From Magnetovibrio sp. (GTDB lineage Bacteria; Pseudomonadota; Alphaproteobacteria; Rhodospirillales; Casp-alpha2): a stretch of 64,000 nt of DNA. Of the stretch, positions 25,291-34,253 are shown piece after piece (the stretch's first letter is position 1; each line of letters opens with the position of its first letter). A program made the translations under genes and the position numbers. Under the pieces are notes generated by a model. It was not told the DNA's origin. It worked only from the letters and a program-made list of their open reading frames with translations, and did no database searches. Location of the stretch: NCBI GenBank assembly GCA_002722175.1, contig PBKU01000055.1:1-64000 (forward strand). The letters run 5' to 3'.

Positions 25291-26568
25291 ATGAATGACT
25301 TTTCAGACTTGAACTTAGCTCCGCAAATTCTTCGTGCCCTCAAAGAAAAAGGATACAAAACCCCGACCAAAATTCAAATCAAGTCCATCCCAATTCTGAC
25401 CCGAGGGAGGGATGTTCTTGGCATTGCACAAACAGGGACCGGGAAAACTGCAGCTTTCGTGCTACCCGTTTTGCACCGTATTTCAAAGAATTCCATCAAC
25501 CCGCTCGGAGGACATCCATGCACAGTCATTTTAGCACCTACCCGAGAACTCGCCATCCAAATTCAAAGTAACGTAAAATCTTATGGCTGCCATCTAAATA
25601 TTCGTTCCACTGTAGTATTTGGAGGTGCACCTATTCGCCCCCAGATCAAGGCACTAAAAGCAGGTGTTCACGTTCTGATTGCCACGCCAGGACGGCTTAT
25701 GGATTTAATTAATAAAGGATATGTAAAATTAAAAAAAGTTGAATATTTTATTCTCGATGAAGCTGATCGTATGCTTGACATGGGGTTTATTGACGATGTA
25801 AGGAAGCTCTCTGCTATGGTGCCTGAGACCCGGCAAACAATAATGTTTTCAGCGACAATGCCTTCTACGGTGAAAGCTCTAGCTAACCGTCTCTTGACGG
25901 ACGCCCAGCATATCGAAGTAGAGCCAGCTGTGAGGACGGCAAAAAATATTGGTGAAAAAGTTCTATTCTTGCCGAAAGATAAGAAAAAAATTATGTTGGC
26001 AAAATTAATGGAGAATTCGGATTTAAAAAAAGTTTTAGTATTTACCCGAACCAAGCGCGGTGCAGACAAAGTATGCGGTCATCTTAAAAAAACAGGCATT
26101 GATTCAGAGGCTATTCATGGGAATAAAGCCCAAAATGCAAGGCAACGTTCATTAAATAAGTTTCGATCTGGAACTATCCGGGTTCTTGTGGCTACCGACC
26201 TTGCCTCAAGAGGTATTGATGTTGATAGCGTAAGCCATGTCATAAATTATGAGTTACCCAATTCCCCGGATAGTTATGTGCACCGAATTGGGCGAACGGC
26301 TCGTCATGAAGCACATGGCATGGCAATTTCGTTTTGCGATCATCATGAGTATCAATTCCTACGGGGTATTGAAAAACTTATCCAAAAAAATATCCCAGTT
26401 TACAAAGATCACCCTTTCCATATAGATAGCTATCCGGATGCATCCCATAAATCAAAAATAGAGCACAAGTTTCAGGGAACTGGAAAAAAACGAAAGAAAG
26501 TGCGTTTTAGAAAAAAAACTAAATATAACCGTAGAAAGAATGTCATGGAAAATCGTCAGGCAGCATGA
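25291..26568 (+). CDS. rhlE: DEAD-box RNA helicase, RhlE type (second copy)
   Basis: RNA helicase of 425 residues. The motifs are complete: PTKIQ, AQTGTGKTAAF, PTRELA, TPGRLMD, DEADRMLDMGF, SATMP, ARG-like ASRGIDVDSV and HRIGRTAR. The C-terminal ~60 residues are strongly basic (KKRKKVRFRKK and similar), suited to RNA binding. It differs clearly from the copy at 1021-2367 in sequence and tail, so it is a paralogue rather than a recent duplicate. It is convergent with mmsA. Confidence 0.92.
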   Translation: MNDFSDLNLAPQILRALKEKGYKTPTKIQIKSIPILTRGRDVLGIAQTGTGKTAAFVLPVLHRISKNSINPLGGHPCTVILAPTRELAIQIQSNVKSYGCHLNIRSTVVFGGAPIRPQIKALKAGVHVLIATPGRLMDLINKGYVKLKKVEYFILDEADRMLDMGFIDDVRKLSAMVPETRQTIMFSATMPSTVKALANRLLTDAQHIEVEPAVRTAKNIGEKVLFLPKDKKKIMLAKLMENSDLKKVLVFTRTKRGADKVCGHLKKTGIDSEAIHGNKAQNARQRSLNKFRSGTIRVLVATDLASRGIDVDSVSHVINYELPNSPDSYVHRIGRTARHEAHGMAISFCDHHEYQFLRGIEKLIQKNIPVYKDHPFHIDSYPDASHKSKIEHKFQGTGKKRKKVRFRKKTKYNRRKNVMENRQAA

Positions 26569-26668
26569 CAGGAAAATATAACAGGGGCCTGACAAGCAGG
26601 GGAGCAATCTGTTTTCTTGTTGAAAATAAAATTTTTCTCAGATTGGCCTGAATATAATTGTCAAATCA

Positions 26669-28165
26669 TTAAGAAAGCACGGGAATTGAAAACTCTGGTC
26701 CCGCATTTTCGCCGTCGGGCCATGTTATCGTGGCTGTCTTTAGTTTTGTGTAGAATCTTACGCCTTCAGGTCCGTGCATGGCGTGATCGCCAAAAAGTGA
26801 ACCTTTCCACCCCCCAAAGCTGTGGGAGGCAACGGGGACGGGAATTGGAACATTAACCCCGACCATGCCAACCTGTGCGTGGTCCACGAAATGCCGCGCA
26901 ACTCCGCCATTGTTGGTAAAAATTGCGGCACCGTTCCCGAGTGGATGTTCATTGGCCATTCGAAGAGCTTCACCGTATTCGCTTGCTCGGACAATGCTTA
27001 AAACTGGACCAAAAATTTCTTCCTGGTAAATCGTCATGTCTGTTGTCACGTGATCAAAAATACAAGGGCCCAGGAAATACCCGCCTTCGTATCCCTGAAG
27101 AGAAACTCCACGCCCGTCAGCAACAAGCTTGGCGCCTTCTTGTTCTCCTTTTTCCACGTAGCCGATTATCTTGTCCAGTTGATGCTTTGTGTTTACTGGA
27201 CCGTAATCCGCTTCAGGGTCGGTGTAGGGGCCAATTTTTAGTTTGGAAGTTGCGGTGATCAGGTCATCACGAATTCTGTTTGCCGTTTCGTCCCCGACGC
27301 AAACGGCGACTGAAATTGCCATGCAACGTTCTCCTGCCGAACCGAAGGCTGATCCGACCAACGCATCGACAGTTCGATTAGAGTCAGCGTCAGGCATTAC
27401 AATCATATGATTCTTTGCACCGCCTAGGGCCTGCACCCGTTTGTTATTGGCGGTACCTAAATGATAGACGTATTCGGCAATGGGGCTGGAGCCCACGAAA
27501 CTAACGGCTTTTACGCGTGAATCAGCAAGCAGGGCATCGACCGCTTCCTTGTCACCGTTAACGACATTCAGTGCTCCTGGAGGAACACCTGCTTCATGTG
27601 CGAGTTCAACCATCCGGAACGGACAGCTCGGGTCTTTTTCTGATGGCTTTAGAATGAAGGTGTTTCCGCAGGCCAAGGCTATCGGAAACATCCATAGAGG
27701 AACCATGGCTGGAAAATTGAAGGGCGTAATCCCAACGCACACGCCAAGGGGCTTTCGGGTATTGTAGCTATCTACATCGCTACCGACACTTGATGAATAT
27801 TCACCCTTTAACAGCTGGGGGATGCCACAGGCGAACTCAACAACTTCAATTCCTCGCTGCACTGAACCGAGTGCATCGGGAAGGGTTTTGCCATGTTCCC
27901 GTGAAACCAGTTCGGCTAATTCCTCTGCGTGCTTTTCAAGGAGTTGTTTGTAGCGATACATTACACGTGCGCGGTTGATTGGGGTTCGGGAGGACCATTC
28001 ACTAAACGCAGAATCAGCGATCTCTATTGCCTTGCTTATTTCATCTGCACTTGCTAGAGCAACGTCTGCAATTTGAATCCCTGTTGCCGGATTAAAAACG
28101 GGTCCTAGTCGGCCGCCGGCTTCAGATGTTTTTTTTCCGCCGATAAGATGTTCAATAGATTCCAT
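26669..28165 (-). CDS. mmsA: Methylmalonate-semialdehyde dehydrogenase (CoA-acylating)
   Basis: Converts methylmalonate semialdehyde or malonate semialdehyde plus CoA and NAD to propionyl-CoA or acetyl-CoA, in valine, thymine/uracil or inositol breakdown. MmsA hallmarks are VEFACGIPQLLKGE, ITPFNFPAMVPLWMFP, LGGAKNHMIVMPDAD, catalytic Cys in GERCMAIS and PVASHSFGGWKGSLFGD. ATG at 28165 is preferred to a GTG two codons upstream because GGAG sits 9 bases before it. A reductive uracil/thymine route would link it to the hydantoinase-type genes 30 kb away, but that is only a possibility. Confidence 0.94.
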   Translation of the reverse strand: MESIEHLIGGKKTSEAGGRLGPVFNPATGIQIADVALASADEISKAIEIADSAFSEWSSRTPINRARVMYRYKQLLEKHAEELAELVSREHGKTLPDALGSVQRGIEVVEFACGIPQLLKGEYSSSVGSDVDSYNTRKPLGVCVGITPFNFPAMVPLWMFPIALACGNTFILKPSEKDPSCPFRMVELAHEAGVPPGALNVVNGDKEAVDALLADSRVKAVSFVGSSPIAEYVYHLGTANNKRVQALGGAKNHMIVMPDADSNRTVDALVGSAFGSAGERCMAISVAVCVGDETANRIRDDLITATSKLKIGPYTDPEADYGPVNTKHQLDKIIGYVEKGEQEGAKLVADGRGVSLQGYEGGYFLGPCIFDHVTTDMTIYQEEIFGPVLSIVRASEYGEALRMANEHPLGNGAAIFTNNGGVARHFVDHAQVGMVGVNVPIPVPVASHSFGGWKGSLFGDHAMHGPEGVRFYTKLKTATITWPDGENAGPEFSIPVLS

Positions 28166-28344
28166 ATTCACCGTCTCCGTGGGATTAGACTTGTCTTATT
28201 CGTACTGCATGAGTAAAGAACAGACAAATCAAAATGAAAAATTAAAGTTAAAAGACATCGAATTGCTTTTTTCTTACGCTGCTTAAAGATGATAAATGAG
28301 AAAACATGTTTTTTTCAGGAGAGGGTTGCCACCCCTGCGTCGGC

Positions 28345-29202
28345 TTAGCCCTGGGGTGGGAATGGTTGGTCATTTGTCCAGTCATAGGTGCCTGTATCAC
28401 GTTCTTTGACGGCCTTTTTCCAACCAATAAGTTCGACTCGTTTTTTGAAGTTTAAACCTTCAGTTGAGTGCCGGGCCTGACCATCAAGCATTGTTGCAAG
28501 GCGCTGTGTGTCGATCAAACCAGACCTTTCAATTGCGTGATTAATTACTTTCTTCTGCATGGAAAGCTGCGAGACCGGTACGGTTGAAATACGTCTAGCA
28601 GTTTTTTCAACTTCATCATCAAGTATATTTTCGGGCACAGCTTTAAGTATAAGACCCATTGCTTCTGCTTCGCGTCCCGTTATCTTATCACCGGTTAACA
28701 GCATTCTCTTGGCTTTCTCGACTCCCAGACGATAGACCCACATTGCCGTCGTAGGGCATCCCCAGACACGAGCTGGCATATATCCGATCAGAGCATTCTC
28801 TCCCATAATTATAAGATCCGAGCAGAGAGCGATATCTGAGCCACCAGCTACGGCGGCTCCATGAATCTTGCAGATAACGGGCTTTTCTGCATGCCAGAGT
28901 GACATGAAATGTTCCGTATTTCGCCACATAAAGTCAAAATCCTTTTCTGGATTCCATGGCAGTTTTTGTACGACGTTAGTGGGGCTGTCACTGGAAGCAT
29001 AAAATTCTAGATCGTAGCCCGAACAAAAGGCTTTTCCGTTGCCCGATAAAATCATCACATGTATCCGGGAATCCCTTTCGGCCTCTGAAACGGCGGTGGA
29101 TAACTCTTCTGGCAAATCATCGTCAATCGCATTGAGTTTTTCTGGGCGGTTCAGGGTGATGCGACCGATGCGTCCATCTCTCTCATAAAGAACTTTTTCC
29201 AT
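28345..29202 (-). CDS. Enoyl-CoA hydratase/isomerase (crotonase) family protein
   Basis: Crotonase-fold protein of 285 residues acting on acyl-CoA thioesters. Oxyanion-hole stretches are GKAFCSGYDLEF and HGAAVAGGSDIAL. The first catalytic Glu of true hydratases is Asp here (GGSD), and no Glu is in the second place (GYMPARVWG), so simple hydratase activity is doubtful. A much longer open frame reaches 29424, but homology begins at the ATG 29202 (MEKVLYERDG), which follows GGGG. It is probably co-transcribed with mmsA on the minus strand. Confidence 0.85.
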   Translation of the reverse strand: MEKVLYERDGRIGRITLNRPEKLNAIDDDLPEELSTAVSEAERDSRIHVMILSGNGKAFCSGYDLEFYASSDSPTNVVQKLPWNPEKDFDFMWRNTEHFMSLWHAEKPVICKIHGAAVAGGSDIALCSDLIIMGENALIGYMPARVWGCPTTAMWVYRLGVEKAKRMLLTGDKITGREAEAMGLILKAVPENILDDEVEKTARRISTVPVSQLSMQKKVINHAIERSGLIDTQRLATMLDGQARHSTEGLNFKKRVELIGWKKAVKERDTGTYDWTNDQPFPPQG

Positions 29203-29435
29203 TTTGAATCCCCTAGTGTTTCTTGTTGCGTCGGTTAGATTGTTAGAAAATAGCGATGAGTTACAAAAAATCCTTTGCAGCTGAACAGCAAGGTCAGTCC
29301 AAATGACGACCAGCTGACCGGTATATCTGCTGTTGAATTTAATTTCTTTAAGCGGACTGCCTGTTTTATAAAATACTGAAATATGATTGGGATGGTTGCA
29401 TCCAAGGTGCTTCTTCCATTTCATGAATTAAATCA

Positions 29436-29819
29436 CTAATGATCGCTAGGGTGGTTTATTCCATTAAAATTAACAACTTCATCGCTATAGTCTTCTGTAT
29501 TTAGGCCATCTATACAGGCAGCATTTACACATAAACAGTCTGGTTTTGCTCTACCTTTGTGGTGCGTATGTATTCCACATATTTTACAGAAGAAGTGTGG
29601 GGCAGTTGTAGTATTGAAGCTGTATTCCCTTATAGATTCATGTCCCTTTATTATCGTGACATCATTTGCGGGAACACAGATCATTCCAAAACCCTTTCCC
29701 CGACTGCAGATCGAACAATTGCAACGTATTATTTGTTCTAATCCACTTGATGTAAAAATATCCAGTTGGACGGACCCACAATGGCAGAATGCACTAAAGG
29801 TTGTATTCATTTTTATCAT
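29436..29819 (-). CDS. GFA (CENP-V/GFA-domain) family zinc protein
   Basis: Small protein (127 residues) of the glutathione-dependent formaldehyde-activating family. The zinc-binding Cys pairs are present: CHCGSV near the N-terminus, CNCSIC, then FFCKICGIHTHH. Most members have no proven activity; a role with glutathione or S-hydroxymethylglutathione adducts is only suggested. AAGGAG precedes the start. The gene faces away from the sulfur cassette to its right. Confidence 0.85.
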   Translation of the reverse strand: MIKMNTTFSAFCHCGSVQLDIFTSSGLEQIIRCNCSICSRGKGFGMICVPANDVTIIKGHESIREYSFNTTTAPHFFCKICGIHTHHKGRAKPDCLCVNAACIDGLNTEDYSDEVVNFNGINHPSDH

Positions 29820-30219
29820 TTTTAAAACAGGATAATCTCCTTAAGTAAAATTAGCGATAATGTCATAAGGATATTGAATTATATTTTTGTGATTCCTAGT
29901 CTTATGTTTTCATCATCCAATCAACTTCAGTTAGAGAAGCTATGATTTAAAAATTTACGGGTATTTTTTTTGTGTACCGCTGTTACACCAATGTACTTAG
30001 AAGAAAGCGATCTATCCTACTCTCCTTTTTTACTGCGCTCTCCCACAAAACAAACTGTTCAGCAGTTGCTTTGAATATGTCGTATGAAGATTAATCATAT
30101 GGCTACCAGTAGTCTACCATAATAAATATAGATTTAGAGGAGCTTGTTTTCTAACTTGATGTTATTAAAAATTAATCGCAGGTTGCCAATGAAGGGGTCC
30201 TGACTATTATGTTTAAGTC
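29820..30219. other. Intergenic region between divergent GFA and MBL genes
   Basis: About 400 A/T-rich bases without an ORF of note. It should contain the promoters of both divergent genes. No binding site or RNA was recognised with confidence. Confidence 0.35.
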
Positions 30220-31089
30220 ATGTCTATACCAGTTATTAAAGGTTTTTTTGCTCCTGAAGCCAGCACCATTAGCTATGTTGTAGCTGATCCAAACACCAAA
30301 GCTTGTGCGGTAATTGACAGTGTTCTTGATTTCGATTATGCGTCAGGCACCGTCAGCTATAAGCACGCAGATCAAATAATCAAGCACATTGCAAGGAACG
30401 GCCTGCAGGTCAAATGGTTGATAGAAACGCATGTACATGCGGATCATCTCTCAGCGGCACCCTATATAAAGGAGCAACTGGGCGGTGAGATTGCTATTTC
30501 CAGGGAAATTGTATTGGTACAGGATATATTTGGTATGGTTTTCAATCTCGGTAGAGAATTTAGACGTGATGGGAGCCAGTTTGACAGGCTTTTCTGTGAT
30601 GGAGATACGTATAAGATCGGAACGTTGACTGGACAGGCACTTCATACCCCTGGACATACACCGGCTTGCATGACTCATGTTATTGGGAACGCAGTTTTTG
30701 TTGGGGATACGTTGTTCATGCCTGATGGTGGAACGGCAAGAGCTGATTTCCCTGGCGGGAGTGCCAGCAGTCTCTATCATTCGATTCAGAAAATCTTTAG
30801 CTTACCAGGTGATTTTCGTGTTTTCGTTTGTCATGATTACAGTCCTAATGGTCGAGAGGTGCGATGGGAAACGACAATTGCAGAGGAACAAGCGCTCAAT
30901 ATTCACACCGGTGGTGGCAAGACGGAGCAGGAATTTATTCTTATGCGGACTAGTCGTGACGCAGGTCTTGGTATGCCAAAGCTGATAATGCCATCTATTC
31001 AGGTCAACATGCGTGCAGGAAACATGCCGCCTGCTGAAAAGAATGGGGGCGTCTATCTAAAGGTCCCCGTCAATGGTTTAAAAACCTAA
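30220..31089 (+). CDS. MBL-fold hydrolase, persulfide-dioxygenase/Blh-like
   Basis: Metallo-beta-lactamase fold protein of the ETHE1/Blh type that probably oxidises glutathione persulfide to sulfite. Metal ligands: HVHADH (His71, His73, Asp75, His76), PGHTPAC, GDTLF and VCHDY. The C-terminal part (MPKLIMPSIQVNMRAGNMP in pieces) is typical of the Blh-like group. It leads a block of sulfur-handling genes on the same strand, as in bigR/blh/pmpAB loci, which supports a sulfide or persulfide detoxification role. There is no regulator such as BigR in view. Confidence 0.85.
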   Translation: MSIPVIKGFFAPEASTISYVVADPNTKACAVIDSVLDFDYASGTVSYKHADQIIKHIARNGLQVKWLIETHVHADHLSAAPYIKEQLGGEIAISREIVLVQDIFGMVFNLGREFRRDGSQFDRLFCDGDTYKIGTLTGQALHTPGHTPACMTHVIGNAVFVGDTLFMPDGGTARADFPGGSASSLYHSIQKIFSLPGDFRVFVCHDYSPNGREVRWETTIAEEQALNIHTGGGKTEQEFILMRTSRDAGLGMPKLIMPSIQVNMRAGNMPPAEKNGGVYLKVPVNGLKT

Positions 31090-31369
31090 CGTTATTATCA
31101 AAATCAACGGTTGATTTAAGATGTGCAGTTGCTCCCTTATATCTCCTAAGATGGTTGGTAGTTTGAAAACAAGGTTCGCCAATGGCCGGCACCCTAAGTG
31201 TGATAAGCTTCATGTCTCTCGCACTAAGCTTTGAAACTTGGGAATAAATGTCATTAAATTTGTTAGCAATAACTACTACCTAATACATAAAATTGCATTT
31301 AGTCTCGTTGTATGGTGGGATAATTTTCATACACACGATACTAGGTAACAAATTGCTTGGAATACGCGA

Positions 31370-31870
31370 ATGGTAACTTCAGAATTTTTCAGCAAGACTC
31401 TGGACCCCGTCATTGCACTGGCAGCGATCGCCGTCCTTGATATTTTCCTGTTCTTAATTGTCGGGGCATGGACGGTTGGCGGTGGCGAAACAATGATGAC
31501 GGGTTTAATTGCCCAGTTCTTTATCGGGGATGAACTTAATCGGCTTCCTTTTTGGAATCTGGTTTTCAGGCCTGACGCGGGTTACTGGAAAATCTACATA
31601 AGCTTGGGCATGATTTCAGGGGCCTTGGTTGGATCAATTTTGTCTAAAGAATTCTATATCCGTTATCCTCGTCGGCTTTCTGAGTGGATTTTGATTACTA
31701 TAGGTGGTCTACTTATGGGTGTAGGCATCCGCCTGGCATTTGTGTGCAATGTATCAACCTTTTTCGGTTTAACACCGCAAATGAATCTCGGTGGATATCT
31801 TTCCATCACTGGAATAGTTGCAGGGGCGTGGCTGGGGTCTCAGATATACAGAAGAGTGCTGGAGCTATAG
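31370..31870 (+). CDS. YeeE/YedE family sulfur transporter, N-terminal-half protein (PmpA-like)
   Basis: Integral membrane protein (166 residues, about four to five helices) equal to one half of a full YeeE/YedE/TsuA-type thiosulfate transporter. GGxxMGxGIRLAFVCNVSTFFG carries the conserved Cys motif near residue 125. The other half follows 3 bases later at 31874, so the transporter is split in two as in pmpA/pmpB pairs. Likely substrate: thiosulfate or a sulfane-sulfur species; inferred from family and context. Confidence 0.82.
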   Translation: MVTSEFFSKTLDPVIALAAIAVLDIFLFLIVGAWTVGGGETMMTGLIAQFFIGDELNRLPFWNLVFRPDAGYWKIYISLGMISGALVGSILSKEFYIRYPRRLSEWILITIGGLLMGVGIRLAFVCNVSTFFGLTPQMNLGGYLSITGIVAGAWLGSQIYRRVLEL

Positions 31871-31873
31871 ATT

Positions 31874-32473
31874 ATGAATGAAGTAGGGGAATGTCTAGTA
31901 GCTTTTCTATTTGGAGCCATCGTCGGCTTGGTTGTCCAGAGGTCAAGGTTTTGTAATACAGCCGCCTTGAGGGATGCAATCCTTTTTAAGAGTTTTCGAA
32001 ATACTAAGGCGCTGTTGGTAGCAATGATGATTTTAACCATAGGATTTACCGGTTTCATTTCGATTGGTGAAGGTAGGACTATGAAATTCGATGTCGGTAT
32101 AAACCAGGTCATTGGCCTGTTTCTTTTTGGTATTGGGATGGTTCTTGCTGGAGCCTGCACAGTTTCGACATGGGTAAAGGCTGGAGAGGGTAATGTTGGT
32201 GCGGTTTGGGCCTTAATCTTTACGTTTATCGGGATGTTTTTATTTTCTCTTTTTTGGTCAGTTAGTTACTGGCCTCCGGCTCCTGCGAGCATGACTGGGG
32301 TGGTGGACCTTTCGGCTCTGCAGTTTGGTTTTGCAAACGCAGAGACGCTCCAGGAAAAACTGGGAATACCGGCTATTTTTTTTGGATTAGCTCAAACTTT
32401 AATTTTGGCAGGAATTTATTCATTAATTCTGCGAAGAGAGCGTCTTGAAAAAGTAAATGCGGCAGAGAGTTAA
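31874..32473 (+). CDS. YeeE/YedE family sulfur transporter, second half (PmpB-like)
   Basis: Membrane protein (199 residues) with the YeeE signatures QRSRFCNTAALRD near the start and GMVLAGACTVSTWVKAGEGN in the middle; the Cys in each is conserved for passing thiosulfate sulfur by S-S contacts in characterised homologues. It pairs with the half-transporter immediately upstream and precedes the TusA-like carrier, which could accept sulfur on the cytoplasmic side. Confidence 0.85.
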   Translation: MNEVGECLVAFLFGAIVGLVVQRSRFCNTAALRDAILFKSFRNTKALLVAMMILTIGFTGFISIGEGRTMKFDVGINQVIGLFLFGIGMVLAGACTVSTWVKAGEGNVGAVWALIFTFIGMFLFSLFWSVSYWPPAPASMTGVVDLSALQFGFANAETLQEKLGIPAIFFGLAQTLILAGIYSLILRRERLEKVNAAES

Positions 32474-32558
32474 TTTTGCTCATAATTAATAACTTTGGGA
32501 TAGAAACATGCGAATTTTTGGATCTGTAAAAAACGATGTTGGTTCAGAGGATAGGAAA

Positions 32559-32819
32559 ATGAACAACATAACGTTATCTAGTGGCAAATCTTATCAGATT
32601 GCAGTCGAAGTTGATTGCCTCGGGGACAGTTGCCCGAGACCACAGTTAATGACAAAGAAAACAGTTGAAAAAGCGCGATCTATGGATGTTATCCAAGTTT
32701 CAATTGATAATCCAACATCCATGGAAGCAATTCCACCAATGTGCCCGGCGATTCAGGCGACGCATCTGGAAACGGTGAAGGTGGATCGTCATTGGAATAT
32801 TTATATTCAGAAAAACTAA
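32559..32819 (+). CDS. TusA/SirA-family sulfur carrier protein
   Basis: Small sulfur-relay protein. The core starts at VDCLGDSCPRPQLMTKK, with the sulfur-carrying Cys in the CPxP motif, then the usual alpha/beta/alpha pattern and MEAIPPMCPAI. ATG at 32559 has AGAGG eight bases upstream; an ATG at 32508 would add 17 residues of no resemblance to TusA. It would take sulfur from the adjacent transporter or a rhodanese and hand it to the DsrE-like proteins downstream. TusA next to YeeE/YedE is a common pairing. Confidence 0.85.
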   Translation: MNNITLSSGKSYQIAVEVDCLGDSCPRPQLMTKKTVEKARSMDVIQVSIDNPTSMEAIPPMCPAIQATHLETVKVDRHWNIYIQKN

Positions 32820-32838
32820 TTAAACGGGGTAGAGGGGT

Positions 32839-33027
32839 ATGCGTTTTTTTTCATTTTTTGTTGGAATCGGATCGATTATTACTTTGATTTATGTATTTTT
32901 TTTTCCTCCAAAATCAATGCTGTCAGATAAATTTGGCGTGCCGCATTTTACACCTGAGGTCATCCATCCTGAAACTGGTAGCACGTTGACAGTTAGCGAA
33001 CTTATCAGGCATTTCAAAGGGCAATAG
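32839..33027 (+). CDS. Small single-helix membrane protein of sulfur operon
   Basis: 62 residues: an N-terminal membrane helix (about residues 3-22), then a short soluble tail with Pro and His residues (FTPEVIHPETGSTLTVSEL). Not recognised as a known family. It lies 19 bases after the TusA gene on the same strand, so it is probably translated from the sulfur operon. It could anchor or regulate the transporter. Confidence 0.6.
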   Translation: MRFFSFFVGIGSIITLIYVFFFPPKSMLSDKFGVPHFTPEVIHPETGSTLTVSELIRHFKGQ

Positions 33028-33038
33028 ATTGGATTTTC

Positions 33039-33119
33039 ATGGATATTCAAATGATAATACAGGTTGGGATGTTTGTTGTAGCAATGGTTGTTCTATATTT
33101 AGGACTGACTTCTGATTGA
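33039..33119 (+). CDS. Possible 26-residue membrane microprotein
   Basis: ATG at 33039 opens a 26-codon frame ending in TGA at 33117-33119. The peptide, read as MDIQMIIQVGMFVVAMVVLY then LGLTSD, is almost entirely one hydrophobic helix. It sits 11 bases after the preceding small membrane gene and 24 before the next. Position and hydrophobicity suggest a real microprotein, but no strong ribosome site was seen, so chance is possible. Confidence 0.4.
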   Translation: MDIQMIIQVGMFVVAMVVLYLGLTSD

Positions 33120-33143
33120 TTCACAGGTTGTTTGCAGTTACGT

Positions 33144-33407
33144 ATGAAAAAATCTTCAATTATATTTTGTGTGATTTCGCTATTCGCCAGCTTTTTAATA
33201 GCTTTTCTTGTCTTTCCAATGGTATCGATGACAGATGAGGAAATGATAAAGGCACGAACTCCGAAATCAGCAGAAGAGTTTGAGCCATTTGACCTTGGTG
33301 AATTTGGTCTGGTGAGCGTTATTGAAATGCTGGAATATTATCTTTCAACCCCACCCCAGGAAGGAGGGGCCGGGGGGGAGGGCAGTAAGAAAAATCATGG
33401 ATGCTGA
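33144..33407 (+). CDS. Small membrane-anchored protein with Gly-rich, Cys-ending tail
   Basis: 87 residues from the ATG at 33144. One membrane helix (about residues 6-28, following KKSS) leads to an acidic soluble part and a tail GGAGGEGSKKNHGC that ends in Cys. Not recognised as a known family. A terminal Cys on a flexible Gly tail, inside a sulfur-transfer operon, could be a sulfur acceptor or a metal site; this is speculation. A TTG four codons upstream is an alternative start. Confidence 0.6.
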   Translation: MKKSSIIFCVISLFASFLIAFLVFPMVSMTDEEMIKARTPKSAEEFEPFDLGEFGLVSVIEMLEYYLSTPPQEGGAGGEGSKKNHGC

Positions 33408-33435
33408 TTGCCGGCTTATTGAAAATTGATAGGAT

Positions 33436-33726
33436 ATGAATTTATTCATTGTAGTGACTACTCGAAGGTCTGGACCGCTCCTGAAAGGACTTGCTGAGGC
33501 CTTTGGCCGGAAAGGCATGACTTGGTCAGTTTTTTTCACAGGTGAAGGTGTTGCTGTGCTTCATCAGCAGGAATGTCTCGTTGCAATGAAAGGGGCTGAT
33601 GCAGCTGTTGCCTGTGGTGAATCATGGTCGGCATTATATCAAGAGTTAGATTGTCCAGTTGAAATAGGGAGCCAGTTAAACAATTCAATGATGGTTGGAA
33701 AAGCTTCAAGGGTTATCAGCCTCTAG
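33436..33726 (+). CDS. DsrE-like sulfur-relay protein (small)
   Basis: 96 residues with the alpha/beta pattern of the DsrE/TusD superfamily: MNLFIVVTTRR, FFTGEGVAVL and ADAAVACGESW, the last carrying a Cys where DsrE/TusD keeps its active Cys. It is followed 13 bases later by a second and then a third small protein of similar pattern, recalling the DsrEFH/TusBCD trio. The family call rests on pattern only. Confidence 0.6.
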   Translation: MNLFIVVTTRRSGPLLKGLAEAFGRKGMTWSVFFTGEGVAVLHQQECLVAMKGADAAVACGESWSALYQELDCPVEIGSQLNNSMMVGKASRVISL

Positions 33727-33739
33727 TATGTAGAAACAA

Positions 33740-34024
33740 ATGAAAATAGTTGAGAAAAATATACTTGTCTTGGCAAGAAATGATAATGGGGAAGCGGCCA
33801 GGGTTGCTGCCGGGCTGACGATTTCCGGCCACAGGGTGCGCCTTGTCTTTATGGGGAAATCATTATCGCAGGAAAGTTTAGATAGCAAGAAAATTGAATT
33901 GCTTGAATTGACTGAAATTTTACCGGAAACGACAGATCCCGAACTGAAAAACCTATTTTCCTTTATCGACGAAGGCAAGCTTGCAGAAACAATTTTCATG
34001 AGTGATGTGGTTATAAACTTATGA
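33740..34024 (+). CDS. DsrE/F-like small protein without cysteine
   Basis: 94 residues, NILVLARNDNGEAARVAAGL followed by HRVRLVFMGKSL, matching the first strands of a DsrE/F fold. It has no Cys at all, like a structural partner (TusC/DsrF) in the heterohexamer. It overlaps the next gene by four bases (ATGA), a sign of coupled translation and of stoichiometric partners. Confidence 0.55.
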   Translation: MKIVEKNILVLARNDNGEAARVAAGLTISGHRVRLVFMGKSLSQESLDSKKIELLELTEILPETTDPELKNLFSFIDEGKLAETIFMSDVVINL

Positions 34025-34221
34025 GTATGGAGAAACCCGTTAAACTTCTTTTCTTGCATACCGGCCTTTTTGAGGAAACAGAGGCAATAAAAAATATTGT
34101 TCAAACGTCAAAAAAATTTGATAATTCGATGTTTTTGAGGATTACATCGGATATGCAGGAAAGTGATTGGGATGATATCGTGGTGGCCATTCAGTCCTGT
34201 CAAAGAGTTGTTACAATTTAG
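34021..34221 (+). CDS. DsrH/TusB-like small protein
   Basis: 66 residues: VKLLFLHTGLFEE, then a short helix and a C-terminus ending QSCQRVVTI. A single Cys near the end, small size and third place after two DsrE/F-like genes fit a DsrH/TusB-like member. ATGA overlap with the previous gene. Assignment is tentative because the chain is shorter than usual TusB (about 95). Confidence 0.5.
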   Translation: MSMEKPVKLLFLHTGLFEETEAIKNIVQTSKKFDNSMFLRITSDMQESDWDDIVVAIQSCQRVVTI

Positions 34222-34253
34222 TTAGAAGCAACCGAAAAGTTAGGTTCGTTCAC

